A stretch of 64,000 nt of DNA from a virus. The DNA is taken from IMG/VR virus record IMGVR_UViG_3300032213_001070, positions 1 to 64,000 of that record; one strand, 5' to 3'. Made by a program: the position numbers and the translations under genes. Every line of letters begins with the position of its first letter. The stretch's first letter is position 1. Positions 32,350-44,500 of the stretch are shown here, one piece after another. The notes under the pieces were generated by a model, which ran no database searches, was not told where the DNA came from, and was given only the letters and a program-made list of their open reading frames with translations.

Positions 32350-35300
32350 ATGGCTGAAGAAACAAATATACCAGATGATGGAGTAAATGAGCTTTCACAA
32401 AAAAGTCCATTTATTGCACCAGCTTCTATAGGAATGACTGAATATAAACCTATTACTCCTCCAGTACTTGATATTCATGATCTTAACTTAAAATCTAATA
32501 TTGATAATCCAGCATTAAGAGTTAAAGATACTACTACCGGATCTGCACCATATCATCCAAAAAGAGTTGATTCAAGTGATGCTCCTAAGTTTGGAGGTCT
32601 TGATGGAATATTTGCAAAAACAAAAGCTCAGTTAGTACAGAATGTAGATAATAAAGTATACAATAAAATGTACGCTTATGACTCTTCACCAAAAGGAGCA
32701 CATAAAGCTAGGTATAAAGCATATGGTCAAGAGACATATGATAAGATTGGTTTCTCACCGGAGATAGATAATGAAACATGGTTTAATGCAAACACAACCA
32801 TGTATGATGATTGGAAGCGTATGGCTACCAATGCAGCATGGCCAATGATGAAACTTGGTTTTATTAGTCCTATAAAATCATATGGTAAACTTTTTGGTCA
32901 AGCTGATATAGGTCAGGACTTAGCAGAGGCTAGAGATTATGAAGAATACAATGCTATAGGTTATTCTACTAAAGGTGGTATAGGTGGATTTGCAATTAAC
33001 TTGCAGAATTCAGCAGCATACTCTGTGGGTATAATCACTGAGTCTGTAGTTGAAGGAGCTCTTATTGGAGCTGCTGTAGGTGCAGTAGCAGGAGAAGGAA
33101 TTGGAGCAGCCCCAGGAGCTGCACTTGGTGGTATATTTGAAGGTATATCAGCAATAGGAAGATTACCAAAGACTCTGTATCAAATGAGCAAGAATCTTGG
33201 TAAGATGACTATGAATCTTAAAAAGCTTCAGAATCTTTCAGAGGTTAAGAATGTATTTGCAAATGCAGGTAGAACTATGGGGAATTTTGTAAATCCTTTT
33301 ACAAATACCACAGAAGCTGCAATGAAATATGTATTTAAAAATCCTGATGATCTTACCAACTTAGCTAGAAGTGCAAGAACAGCTGGAGCTATGTGGCATG
33401 ATGTAAAGAATATAAATGCTGCATTATCTGAAGGAAGACTTGAAGGAGGATTTACAGAACAAAGAGTATATGATGATCTCTATAACAAATACTATGATAA
33501 GTACGGAGTAGCTCCTACAGATGAGTTACAAAAAGATATGCGTAAGCAAGCAAAAGTAGCTGGATTCCAAAACACTTGGAAGAACACATTGCTTGTAAAC
33601 TATAGTAATAAGATAGCTTTCCCGTCAATCACTAGAGCAGGTTTTATGAAAGGTCTTCCAACCTTCAGTAAAACATTCGGAACAGTAGGACCTTATCAGT
33701 TAATATATGACCCGGCTAAGAAAGTTGCAAAAGAAGCTTACCGTATTGAAAAGGTATCTTTAAAGAATGCTGCTAAGTCATTAGTTAAACCAGCTACATA
33801 TGGTAAAACTGCTCTTAATTACTTTAAGGCAAATCTAGTAGAAGGTTTTCAAGAGACTGCACAGGATGTATTGTCAAATGCAACAGAAGAGTATTACACA
33901 AACAGCTTTAAAAATAAAGACCGACAGAACTTTGATTACTCAATGGCTACTCTTGGTTCAGCATTAAAGAAACAAATCAGTGCTCAAGGTGCTGAAACAT
34001 TTGCTTCTGGATTTGCTATGGGTACCATACTTGGTATTCCCGGAGGAGTAAAAGAATATTTAAGTGTAGGATACAATAAGTATTTTAAGAACCGTGCTAA
34101 CTATGATCAGTATGTTGCTGAAAGAGAAGGTGAAGCACAAAGCATTGTTGATGCATTAAATACAATGGACAAGAATGCTAAACACTTCTTTGATCCTAGA
34201 CTTAATAATTATGTTAATCAGATGCTTGTAGGTAAAGTAGCTGATGACCCGGATAATGTTTCTGCTAAAGAAGCTAAAGATGCAAGCTTTGCAGGTTTTA
34301 AATCTGCTGTGAGAACTGCATTAAGAACCGGTACCTTTGATATGTTCATTGATAACTTTCAAGGATACAAACAAGCTAGCCCAGAAGACATTGAAGCAGC
34401 ATGGAGTCTAGAACCTGGACAAGGTACAAAAGCATTAGAGTATATTGATAGTGCAACAAAGACTGCAAAAGATATTGCTTCTAGATGGCAATTCTCTAAA
34501 AATAAATTTAAAGAAGTTGTTAATCCAAATCAGTTTGCTGAAGATACGCCAGAGAGACAAATGGCTGATATTTATAATGAAGCTTACTTGACTGGATTAG
34601 ACAATCTTGTATTTATGGGCTCAGCATTTGATAATAACTCTGAGAGATTGTCAAAGATGTATACCAAGCTTTCTTCTTTATCTGCTATACAAAATTCAAG
34701 ATTCTCAAACTTTGCAAACATTGTAGAGCCAGAAAAACTGCAGAAAGAGATTGCTATGCTCCGTACAGATGTAGAGTTAGGAAAAAATGCTACAACTCCA
34801 GAAGCAAAAGAACAGTATAAAAAACAAAAAGATTTATTAGAAAAACTAGAAAACTATCAATCACAACAGTTTGGAGCTACAGTACAGTTTCTTAAAAAAC
34901 TAAGAGATACTCAGAAGAGTATAATGGAATCTGAGGAAGGTATTTCTGCAAGTGAAGCTCAACAAAAAGCTTTAGATCAAGTTGTTGAAGAGTATGATGA
35001 ACAAGGATTAAATTCTTTTGAAGACTATAAAAATAGTTATAGAGAGTTACTAGACACTCTTGCTGGGTCAGAAGAAGACAAAGTAAAATTAAATAGAGAG
35101 TTAGATGATGCTGGAGGCTTTGATGAGTTTTTTCAAATGCTTATGGATTCATATCTACTTAGAAATGAAAATACTAACCTTAATAAGTTTATCAATCTAT
35201 TGAATGATCCAAAAGGTTTCTATGAGCATGTTCAGAGAAACTTTGACTGGATGAAAAAGCTGTATGATAACAGACAAGACTATTATACTGATGTTGTAAA

Positions 35301-38300
35301 TAATTCTATGTTGGCTATCCAGAGAAACAGTCTTTTGGAAGAGTTAGCTGAAAAAGGTATTTATGTAGACTTAGAAGAGTTTGCTGAATGGACAGAAGAT
35401 AATAACAACCTACCAACTTACTTTATTGATCAGGTAAATAACAGAATCATAAACCAAGATAGTTATTTGTATGATCAGTACATACAACTATTTGTTGATG
35501 CTTCTCAGATTGATAGTAAAAACCCACCGGTAAAGAAATCTGACAAAGATCAAAAGCTACAGAAGATAGTTGATGATTATAATGATCAAAGAGATGGTGA
35601 ACTTGAAACTGTTAAGAATACATATGACCGCACATTAAAAGAACTAGTTGGATATACTCAGGAAGAGATTGATGAGATGATCAGTCAAGCAACAGCAGAG
35701 TCTGAGATGTCAGAAGATGATGTTAAAGATGAAGTTAAGCTTATAGAAAAAGCATTAAAGCAACTTGATTCAAATAATGTAGTTGAGATACAAGCAGTGT
35801 TTGATATTGCTGTAGACAAAAATATGTTTACCGCACAAGAGTATAATCTTAAAAAAGAAGATATATTCAGTGATGATGCTTTACTAGAAGAAATGCAAGC
35901 TATTTCAGAAAGATTTACTGATGTAGATGAAGTAGAAGCACAAGATGCCGCAGCAAATGTAATGATCTTAAAACCATTACTTGAATCAAGACTTGAAGTA
36001 TTAAATACATATGATCAAACAAAAGGTCTAGAAGGTGTACCACAGTATGAAGACACAAAGCCATATGCTGACTATACTAAAGCTGTAGATGAGATAAACA
36101 AAAAGTATGACAATCTTATTGATGAGGCTGAAGGTAGATTAGCTGCAGAAACAAGAGCTGATGTAGAGGCTAAGAGACCAGAAGCAATGAAGAAAACTAT
36201 TAAGCAAATCAGAGACTTAATAGAAACCAAAGAAGATATAGTTCAGACTAAGAGAAACTATATTGTAGATGGTGAGCTTCATGATAGAATGTCTAATAGA
36301 ATCAAGACTGGATATGATACTTATGGATACACCGGTGAATCTGATTTAGTTGATGTATATGATAGTACTATTGGTGCTGCTTTAGAAGGTACTGCTGATA
36401 CTAAAGCTGATCTAGAAGCTCAGAAAGCTGATATAGAAAAACAGAAAGAAGTCTATAAAAAAATGACTAAAGGTACTCCCATTATTAAAGATAACATTAA
36501 AGGCACCAAGATAGGAGATAAATATGATGATAGATTAAAAGTGATAGTTATTGATGAAAGTTTAGCAGATAACTTTGATCCTAAAATTGCTGATGATAAT
36601 GGACAAGGTTATGAGGTTATAAGTAAAATTAAAGAATATGGTGAGATGGAAAATGGTGTTCAGACAAAAGCACCAAAAGTTGAAATTATAATTTTTAACA
36701 ATAAAGAAGATGCAAACGCCTTTTTTGAAGCAAGAAAAATTAAATTAGATAAAAATATAGCTGATGCAGAACTAGCTGCTTTAGAACAACCAACTCCTCC
36801 GGGAGTTCTTACTCAAAATGTCATTGATGCCTTTATAAAAGAACTAGTTGATGCAGACCTACCAGGAGTAAACACTAATAAGTTTACTGTAGATATAGTA
36901 AGAGATGAGTTAGAAACTTTAATAGCTCCTGAAGGAACTAGGCTGACTAAGAAAACTCAAAAACAAATTGATAGCTTAAACTCTCAATTAGCTGATGTTG
37001 AATCTAAGTTAGCTTCAGTAAAAGACAAGAAGAGATTAGCTACTCTTGAGAAGCAAAAGAAAAGACTTGAAGAAGTTATTAAGGATGAAGAGACTGGTAA
37101 ATACCGGGAGCCTTTTGAAATGACAAATGATAACATTAAATCATTTGTACTCAACACAGTAAAAGAAAATGCATTTGAAGAATCAAGAGATGCCGGAAAT
37201 ATTCTAGATCCTATGCTTAAAAACTTCTTAGATACTGAAACATCTAAGAAACCTGCATATGATCCTAAGCTTATGAGTAAGGAAGCATATGATAACTTAT
37301 TTGATGATGAGACAGGCTACTTAACTAAGTTTAAAAAGATGGCAGATGCTGGTGAAATATATATTTTCACTAAGAATCTTTATGTACATTCTAACAATCT
37401 AGTAGATGAGAATGGTAAAAAGTTACCTCCAGTTGCTGGTGAGATTGATATGATTATAGTAGACCGCAAAGGTAGAGCTTTCATAGCAGACTTAAAGACC
37501 GGTAAAGTAGCTAAGTGGCTTAACTATAAAACAAGAGGTACTAAGTCATTTGAAAAACAAATAGAGAATACTATGCAACAAACCGGTTACTCTAACTTGT
37601 TAGAGAACATGGGTACTACTGTTGATGGTATAATGATATTCCCGCTTGAGATTGGCTTTGATAGCAAAGGTTTTATCAAATCTGCTAATGCTCCTACTAA
37701 TCCGTCATTGTTTGCTGGAGAAGAAGTTATTGGAGATGAAGGTACACTACCTTACACAATCCAATTAGACAAAGGAAACAACACACAGATCAAGAATGAA
37801 GAGACTGGGCAATATGAGAATATATCTATTGATCAGTTTATGCAGAGATTGATTCCTGTAAAAGGTAAGAAGACTACACAAATAAAAACTAAACCGGCAC
37901 CAACAGATGTAATTCCTGAAGAAGAAAGAGCACTTGCTGATGAGTTCATGCTTAAGATGGCTAATGCTAAAGAGTTTGATGACCTTACAGAAGTAGCATT
38001 GGAGCTTGATGAAATGAAACCTAACTTAAGCAAAGAAACATATAACATGCTTAAGTATCAGTTGGATACTAGAATGTCAATGGATCTAAATATCCCTAAT
38101 GATATTATTCTAAATACCGATGAAATTTATATCTTTACACAGCCGGTAAAAGCCCTTAAAATAACTGAAGGATATAGAGTTAAAATTGATATGTTAGATC
38201 CTGAAACTCAAAAAGTTATAATATCAAGAGTAGGTCCCGGAAGAACAAGAAGTATTGAAATGAGTATTAAAGATTTTACAGAAAATACCATGACAGAAGA

Positions 38301-38502
38301 ACAATTAAATAACCTTCCAAAAGAAGAACCTACATATCAACCTTCTCAAGAAGAGATAGATATGTTAAATGAAAGTCTTGAAAATACAAATGAAGGTTTA
38401 TCTGAGTTTGAACAACTTGCAAAGTTAGAGGCGGATGCATATGCAGAAGGTGTAACACTTGATTCTTTAGAAAACAATTTCCTTAATAATATTAAATGTT
38501 AA
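32350..38502 (+). CDS. Giant cargo-type protein with an internal PD-(D/E)XK nuclease domain, 2,050 aa
   Basis: The N-terminal 300 residues include a Gly/Ala hydrophobic stretch (residues about 230-275, ALIGAAVGAVAGEGIGAAPG) that could insert into a membrane. A second one, FAMGTILGIPGGVKEYL, lies near residue 560. Long charged helices and coiled coils follow. At residues 1698-1716 is GEIDMII, then FIADLK, giving E1698, D1700 and the D1714-x-K1716 pair with correct spacing for a PD-(D/E)XK nuclease. QIENTMQQTGYSNLLE follows as the usual helix with Gln. The chain ends NNIKC. Membrane-active and nuclease parts in one ejected protein would suit delivery of an enzyme into the host to degrade DNA, but that is inference. 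Confidence 0.7.
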   Translation: MAEETNIPDDGVNELSQKSPFIAPASIGMTEYKPITPPVLDIHDLNLKSNIDNPALRVKDTTTGSAPYHPKRVDSSDAPKFGGLDGIFAKTKAQLVQNVDNKVYNKMYAYDSSPKGAHKARYKAYGQETYDKIGFSPEIDNETWFNANTTMYDDWKRMATNAAWPMMKLGFISPIKSYGKLFGQADIGQDLAEARDYEEYNAIGYSTKGGIGGFAINLQNSAAYSVGIITESVVEGALIGAAVGAVAGEGIGAAPGAALGGIFEGISAIGRLPKTLYQMSKNLGKMTMNLKKLQNLSEVKNVFANAGRTMGNFVNPFTNTTEAAMKYVFKNPDDLTNLARSARTAGAMWHDVKNINAALSEGRLEGGFTEQRVYDDLYNKYYDKYGVAPTDELQKDMRKQAKVAGFQNTWKNTLLVNYSNKIAFPSITRAGFMKGLPTFSKTFGTVGPYQLIYDPAKKVAKEAYRIEKVSLKNAAKSLVKPATYGKTALNYFKANLVEGFQETAQDVLSNATEEYYTNSFKNKDRQNFDYSMATLGSALKKQISAQGAETFASGFAMGTILGIPGGVKEYLSVGYNKYFKNRANYDQYVAEREGEAQSIVDALNTMDKNAKHFFDPRLNNYVNQMLVGKVADDPDNVSAKEAKDASFAGFKSAVRTALRTGTFDMFIDNFQGYKQASPEDIEAAWSLEPGQGTKALEYIDSATKTAKDIASRWQFSKNKFKEVVNPNQFAEDTPERQMADIYNEAYLTGLDNLVFMGSAFDNNSERLSKMYTKLSSLSAIQNSRFSNFANIVEPEKLQKEIAMLRTDVELGKNATTPEAKEQYKKQKDLLEKLENYQSQQFGATVQFLKKLRDTQKSIMESEEGISASEAQQKALDQVVEEYDEQGLNSFEDYKNSYRELLDTLAGSEEDKVKLNRELDDAGGFDEFFQMLMDSYLLRNENTNLNKFINLLNDPKGFYEHVQRNFDWMKKLYDNRQDYYTDVVNNSMLAIQRNSLLEELAEKGIYVDLEEFAEWTEDNNNLPTYFIDQVNNRIINQDSYLYDQYIQLFVDASQIDSKNPPVKKSDKDQKLQKIVDDYNDQRDGELETVKNTYDRTLKELVGYTQEEIDEMISQATAESEMSEDDVKDEVKLIEKALKQLDSNNVVEIQAVFDIAVDKNMFTAQEYNLKKEDIFSDDALLEEMQAISERFTDVDEVEAQDAAANVMILKPLLESRLEVLNTYDQTKGLEGVPQYEDTKPYADYTKAVDEINKKYDNLIDEAEGRLAAETRADVEAKRPEAMKKTIKQIRDLIETKEDIVQTKRNYIVDGELHDRMSNRIKTGYDTYGYTGESDLVDVYDSTIGAALEGTADTKADLEAQKADIEKQKEVYKKMTKGTPIIKDNIKGTKIGDKYDDRLKVIVIDESLADNFDPKIADDNGQGYEVISKIKEYGEMENGVQTKAPKVEIIIFNNKEDANAFFEARKIKLDKNIADAELAALEQPTPPGVLTQNVIDAFIKELVDADLPGVNTNKFTVDIVRDELETLIAPEGTRLTKKTQKQIDSLNSQLADVESKLASVKDKKRLATLEKQKKRLEEVIKDEETGKYREPFEMTNDNIKSFVLNTVKENAFEESRDAGNILDPMLKNFLDTETSKKPAYDPKLMSKEAYDNLFDDETGYLTKFKKMADAGEIYIFTKNLYVHSNNLVDENGKKLPPVAGEIDMIIVDRKGRAFIADLKTGKVAKWLNYKTRGTKSFEKQIENTMQQTGYSNLLENMGTTVDGIMIFPLEIGFDSKGFIKSANAPTNPSLFAGEEVIGDEGTLPYTIQLDKGNNTQIKNEETGQYENISIDQFMQRLIPVKGKKTTQIKTKPAPTDVIPEEERALADEFMLKMANAKEFDDLTEVALELDEMKPNLSKETYNMLKYQLDTRMSMDLNIPNDIILNTDEIYIFTQPVKALKITEGYRVKIDMLDPETQKVIISRVGPGRTRSIEMSIKDFTENTMTEEQLNNLPKEEPTYQPSQEEIDMLNESLENTNEGLSEFEQLAKLEADAYAEGVTLDSLENNFLNNIKC

Positions 38503-38506
38503 TTAG

Positions 38507-41500
38507 ATGATTACTTGTCCAATTACCCGGCAGCCTCTTGAAGATTTTTACAAGTATGTATACCGTGCTATTAATGATAAATTAAAAGACAATAAGACAT
38601 TTGATGTAAATCAATTTATGGAAGATTTATTTAAAAAGTCTTCTGAAAAGTCTGATCCTGAAACTGCAGCTAAGTGGTTACAGAGTACCCCAAGAGTAAT
38701 TAATCTAATTGTTACTAAATCATTCAGTGATAAGATTCCTTTAGTTAAAGGTCTAGATGGCATCTATGGTTTAATGACTGACTTTTCTAAACCAGACGGA
38801 GAAGGTCTTAAGAATGTACTAGCTAAGTATGTAAAGAAACAAGATGTAAAAGATCTTAAACCTGTGATAGCTCATCAGTTATCATTAGAGTTTAGTACTG
38901 AAGAAGATGAGCCGGAGGGAGAAGATATACCAAAGAATTCACCTTCAGTTACTGCAAGACTTAAATCTACAATTCCATTTTCCGGAACCTTACCATCATT
39001 TACACCAGTAGATCCAAAGCAAAAGTCAGATACTTATATAGAGAAACTAGATAAACCAAGAGCACAGATATTAACCAATCTAACCAGGTTAGCAAATGCT
39101 TTTAATTCTACTGATCCTTTTTCTGATTTTGTTTATCAAAATAAAAAGATCAGAATAAAAGCTGTTAACCTATATGCATTCTCACAACAGAACTTTAATG
39201 ATCTAGATCCTACTACTCAGGAAGAGATAAGGCTATCTGGAGTTATGGTGGCTATAGGTAATGCACAAGCCAATGTTACTCAAGCTGACAAAAGAGTATT
39301 ATTAGTTGTTACAGATGATAGTGGTCAGAATCTTTACTTTGATGAAGAGGGTAATATAACCAACAAAGGCAATGGGAAACTATTGTATCAGTTTATGCGG
39401 GATGTTAGAAACACAGCAAAAGGATATGTGGTTACTGATATCTATGGTAATGAAGAACAATTGATGCCTATTTCAGAGTATGTGGCAAAAAACTATAACT
39501 CTGAGATTGATGGAGATCTTAATACCTTTACTGAGAAGGTTAAAGACCAACGGGAGAAAGAACTTAAGAGACTGTTTGAATTACGGGAAAAAGCATTGGG
39601 GTCAGAAGTTATGTTAGAGTTTGAGGGCCTAACGGAGGGAGTATCATCTGAAGTTACTGCAACAAGGTTACCTCTATCTGATTTCTTAAAAATACCAGGT
39701 TCTACTAAAGCTAACTTGAAGACAATTAGAACTCTTAAAAAAGCAGAGGGTAAGTTTTTTAAAGGTTATGCTGTAATAAATCTAAATGGAACAGAGTTTC
39801 AAGTTAGAAGATCATCTATGCCTGATTCTGTAGCTGACCAAATTGCTGCAGTTATGTTTGATCCTAACATACCTTTTGAAACTAAAAAGGATTTTTACTC
39901 ACAGTTTATTCCAGAAGATAGTGACACTAAACTGGCATATACTATGCGTAAGCATGAGATCATACCTGACATGGAGAAGAAGTCATTTAGAATTAAACTC
40001 TATGATCAAGTAGGAGAGAAAGAAGGGTTCATGACAAAGCCTACTCATGATTTTAAAATTTCTGAAGCTTCATTGAAAAAAGCTAGTGAAGAGTCATTAG
40101 CAAATGGTAGAAAACTACTTAGTGATATATTTAAAACTGGTAGATCAAACGGTAAAGCTACATACATGTCATACAAATCTGATCTACTAAATAGTGAAGA
40201 TTACCTTGTATATGATACTCAGACAAAACAGATTGATGTTGCAAACTATATTAATTTCTTATCAGGACTAGATGGTTATGTAATGTTGGTTGATGGAGAC
40301 CCAGGGTTTTATAATAAAACATTACTCTTTAATGAACCTACAGAACTTTCTAAAGATTTAAAAGAACAACCAGAAGAAGAAGAAGACTGGTTTGATCAGC
40401 AAATAAGAGAAGCTAGAGAATTTGCTGAAAAGCAAAAAGCATTAGAAAATGCAAGCAAGACTCCTGTAGAGATAGAGTTTGACTTTATTATTGATAGAGC
40501 ATTATCTCCAGAATACAAAGCTCAACTGGAGCAGCAAGGTGTAAAAGCAAAAAGTAATAATTACTATTATGCAGCTAGTCTCATCCAATCTATAAATACA
40601 GACAGAAGATATAGTAGAGAAGTAGCAGAACAACTCCGAGACATGCTCTCAGGTTATATTGGAGCTTTATCTGATGCACAGATAAAAACAATTAACTCAG
40701 CAATAAATGCTGCATTTCCGCAACTTAGTACACCTGTACAAAATGCAGTTGATATAATACAGAAAACTATTGAGCCGGAGATGCCGGATCCAACTACTGG
40801 TATTATAGAACCAGGTAGCAATCTTACACAAGATGAGCAAGATACACTTGATGAATTTGGTTTATTCCGTGCAGGTTATATTGCTGATGAAATTGGAGCT
40901 AAGGATTTAAAGAATGTACTTAACTGGTGGAACAAAACTAAGATAGGCAAAGAACTACAAAAGCATATTAAACTAGAGCATGCTTATAATCTAGCTAACT
41001 CAGATGTATTTGCAAAGTTTGTAGTTAGTGGTGCCACTCTTACCAATCCGGATATTAAAGCACAGATCCAGATTAATCCAAACAAAGGTACCTTGGTAGA
41101 TATCTATCATGAGGCTTTCCATGCATTCACACAGTTATATCTTACCCGTCAAGAGAAATACAATCTTTATGATGAGGTAAAAAACTATACAGATGCTAAT
41201 GGTAAAGAGCCATATAAAAACTTTTCATATAAGGATATAGATGAACTTCTTGCTGAAGACTTCAGAACCTATATGAAAACTAATTATATCAAGAAAGGTT
41301 CTCCTGTAAGAAATAGATTGTTTAGAAAGATCTTAAACTTTATCCGGGCTTTATTTGGTAAAAAACCAATCAATCCTACTGAAGTTGTTACAGAAACTAT
41401 GAATGTTCCAGCTGTTAGAGAGTTGTTTGAAAACTTAAATTACTCTTCAAACAAAAAATCATTTGTAAGAAAATATCAGGCTAACATAAGTAATGTAGAT

Positions 41501-44500
41501 TGGTTTGAGCTTGACCGGGGTATCAGCAAACTAAATAGACCAACAGATACGGCATTAAGCACACAAGACTCTCAGCTTATATCTGACTCAATGGATATGA
41601 TTATCTCAGATATAGTTGATGATTATTACAAAGCTAGATTAAAGACAGGTAAAGTTACAAAGTCTGGTACTATTGGATTATTGCTTGATCCTGAAAAAAG
41701 ACATGGTACTTATAAGATTATAGAAAAAAGATTACAGAAAAAACTTGATGAGTTTAAAACTAAATTACATTCTCAACCTGGTATAGCTCCATTTAGTGAG
41801 ATAAAGAATTTAGAAGATATCCAAGAGAATGCTGTAGCTGTTTTAAAATCTGCTAAAGGTGAGGATAAATATGTATTCCTTAAGTCACAGATTGATGGTT
41901 TTGATAATCTTAATCCTGAAATCAAAAAAGGTACAAGGATTAAAGGTGAATCTTGGCGCGGTATAAAAATAGTAGGTGACTTCTATTCACATAAATCTAT
42001 TAAAAAAGATAAAACACCTGTAAGTATTCTTGTTGTATCTAGTTTAGAAGATGCAAGACAACAGTTTGAAAATTATGTAGCAGGTGGTGCTAAAGAATAT
42101 ACTGACTTTGAAGAGAAAGATGTTCCTGATTACATGCTATCTGCAGAACAAGAGTTACTGTTAGATAATGTAAGAATACTACAAGCTGCATTAGATAACT
42201 ATGGTGACCCAGAATGGGAACTAAAAGGTATCCCACCTACTGGTACAATTGCATTCCACTTACAAAATTCTGACTTTGAACTTTCTAAAACTAAATATGA
42301 GTTAGATAAGAGCTTGCTAAATGAAGAAAATGAAGAAGAAGATGACCAAGAAAAAGATCAGTCACGTGATTCTGAAACTCCATTTGGTGGTGAAGCATCT
42401 AACAAAAAGTCTTTACTGCAACTTGCATCTAAAGAAGTTATATACATACTTAAGAGTCTTAGTAAAGTTAATAGAGAGGGAGAAGTGTCTTATAACAGAC
42501 TTGGGTTCAAAGAGCGCGCAGACTTTAGAAAAGTTTGGAATATAGTTACTAAAACTATTGGAGGTTTAAGAGATAGAGTTGATGCATATGATAAGTTAAT
42601 GGAAGAAGCTAAGAACTTCTCAGAGATAGCACAACTTATTGAAACTAAACTTCCGGATCCAAAAGCTATTTCAAGTATATTTGAGCAAGGTGTTAGTAAT
42701 TCATTCTGGCAAACATTTGCAAAACCATCTGTAAAGTATTGGCAGTTTACTGTATTTCCTCAGTATGAGTCAGTAACAAATGAACTAACAGGTGAATCAG
42801 AAAATATTATTACTAGTTATGAATCTGAGGTAACTCAATCATCAATAGAAGTAGACAGTACTGTTAGAAAGTTTGAAGCTTTGTTTAAAAGCAGTCTTGC
42901 TAATGATTACATAGAAAAGAATTCTGCTAATCAATCACAGTTGAAACTAGCCAATCTAGTTAAGGGCTTTGAAGATAAATCTAATCCGGGACAACTAGAT
43001 AAGAATAGATCATTTGAATTTGCAGCAGCATTAGGTATAAAGTTAGATGATTTACCAGTAATTAGAAAGAGTCTTGAGACTAAGTCTGATTATTATGGCC
43101 TACCTTATATATATGATATTGCCAAAGATTTTTTAGCTATACAGTCTGCAGAGAAAAAGATAGGACAGCAAGAAGAGTTCTTAAATAAGTTTATTAGTAA
43201 TCCTATTGGAACCCTCCGTGGGGAAATACCAAAAGGAGTATTAAAAACATTTAAGAAAGAAGTAACAGAGAAGAACATCTTAAAGAGACTAGCAGAACTG
43301 CAGTCTCAGTATGGATATGATTCTGCTAATCCAGGAGTATTGCTTCCTGATGGAAACAGAGTATTTGAGAATGTAAATCATAGTGAGGTAACTGTAACTG
43401 TTGATGCACTTAACAGAGTTACTAAATTAAGTGACTTATGGGAATCAGATGAATTCGGTTATATGGATCATTTAAAACCTGGTAAATCATTCTTTACTCT
43501 AAGATCAAAAGTCTTTGGGGCCCTGTTTGATATGTCTAAAAATACATCTGAAGAAAATTTATTTGATAAGAAGAGCAACAGATCCTTAGAACTTATTCAG
43601 ACAGCAGGTACACAAATAGCTGATGTTGAAGGTGTTAACACATCTGACTTAGATAAAGCTGGTAAGTTTATGCAGGAGTTTCATACTTTCTTATTAAATG
43701 GTGTAGCTGAGTTTATCCGACATGCTGAGAAAAAATCTGCATTTGGTATAAGACAAGTAGGTGGAAAACAGAAAGTGATTGTTAACGGTATTACAAATGG
43801 TGTTGATCAAAGCTTGTACATTGATATGAACAAGTTTATAAAACCAGGAGAAACACAACTAAGTCCAGGTGAGATAGTTGCTGTTGGTGGGTACTTCTTA
43901 GATTATATTGCTGTTGAGTTTGATAGAATCAGATACTTTAAACAAAACCCTAATGTTCTTGAAACTATAAAAGGTTATAACAGAGAGATCAAAGATGAAC
44001 AAGGAAATGTTATTGCCCGTGCTGGTGAATTGTTTACTGTGTTTGATAACATCTTAAGAGATAAGACCAAGAAAGACTTATACAAGCTTACTTCAGATCC
44101 GGCATTAGATTTACCTACATATGTAAGAAACAATCAAGAGTTATTCCTTAAAATACAAACAGATATTACTGATTACTTTAATGAGAAACTTGAGTCTCTT
44201 ACTAAAGAGTATGTAGATAACTTAAATTTCATGGATGAGAAACTCTATGAAAAAGCAGGCATTTTAGAAAAAGATAGAAAAGGTGGATTAGCTACAGAAC
44301 CGTTAGTTAAAGCATATCTTTATAACAGCTGGATTCATAAGTTTGAGATGTTTAATATCTTTAATGGTGATGCATCTCAATTTAATCATGATAAACAAGA
44401 GGTACAGAAAAGAGCTCCGGGATCTACATCAGATGGTGATGCATTCTTGAATGATAAGTACATGCATAAGTTTATTAATAGTGTACTAAATAATAAAACA

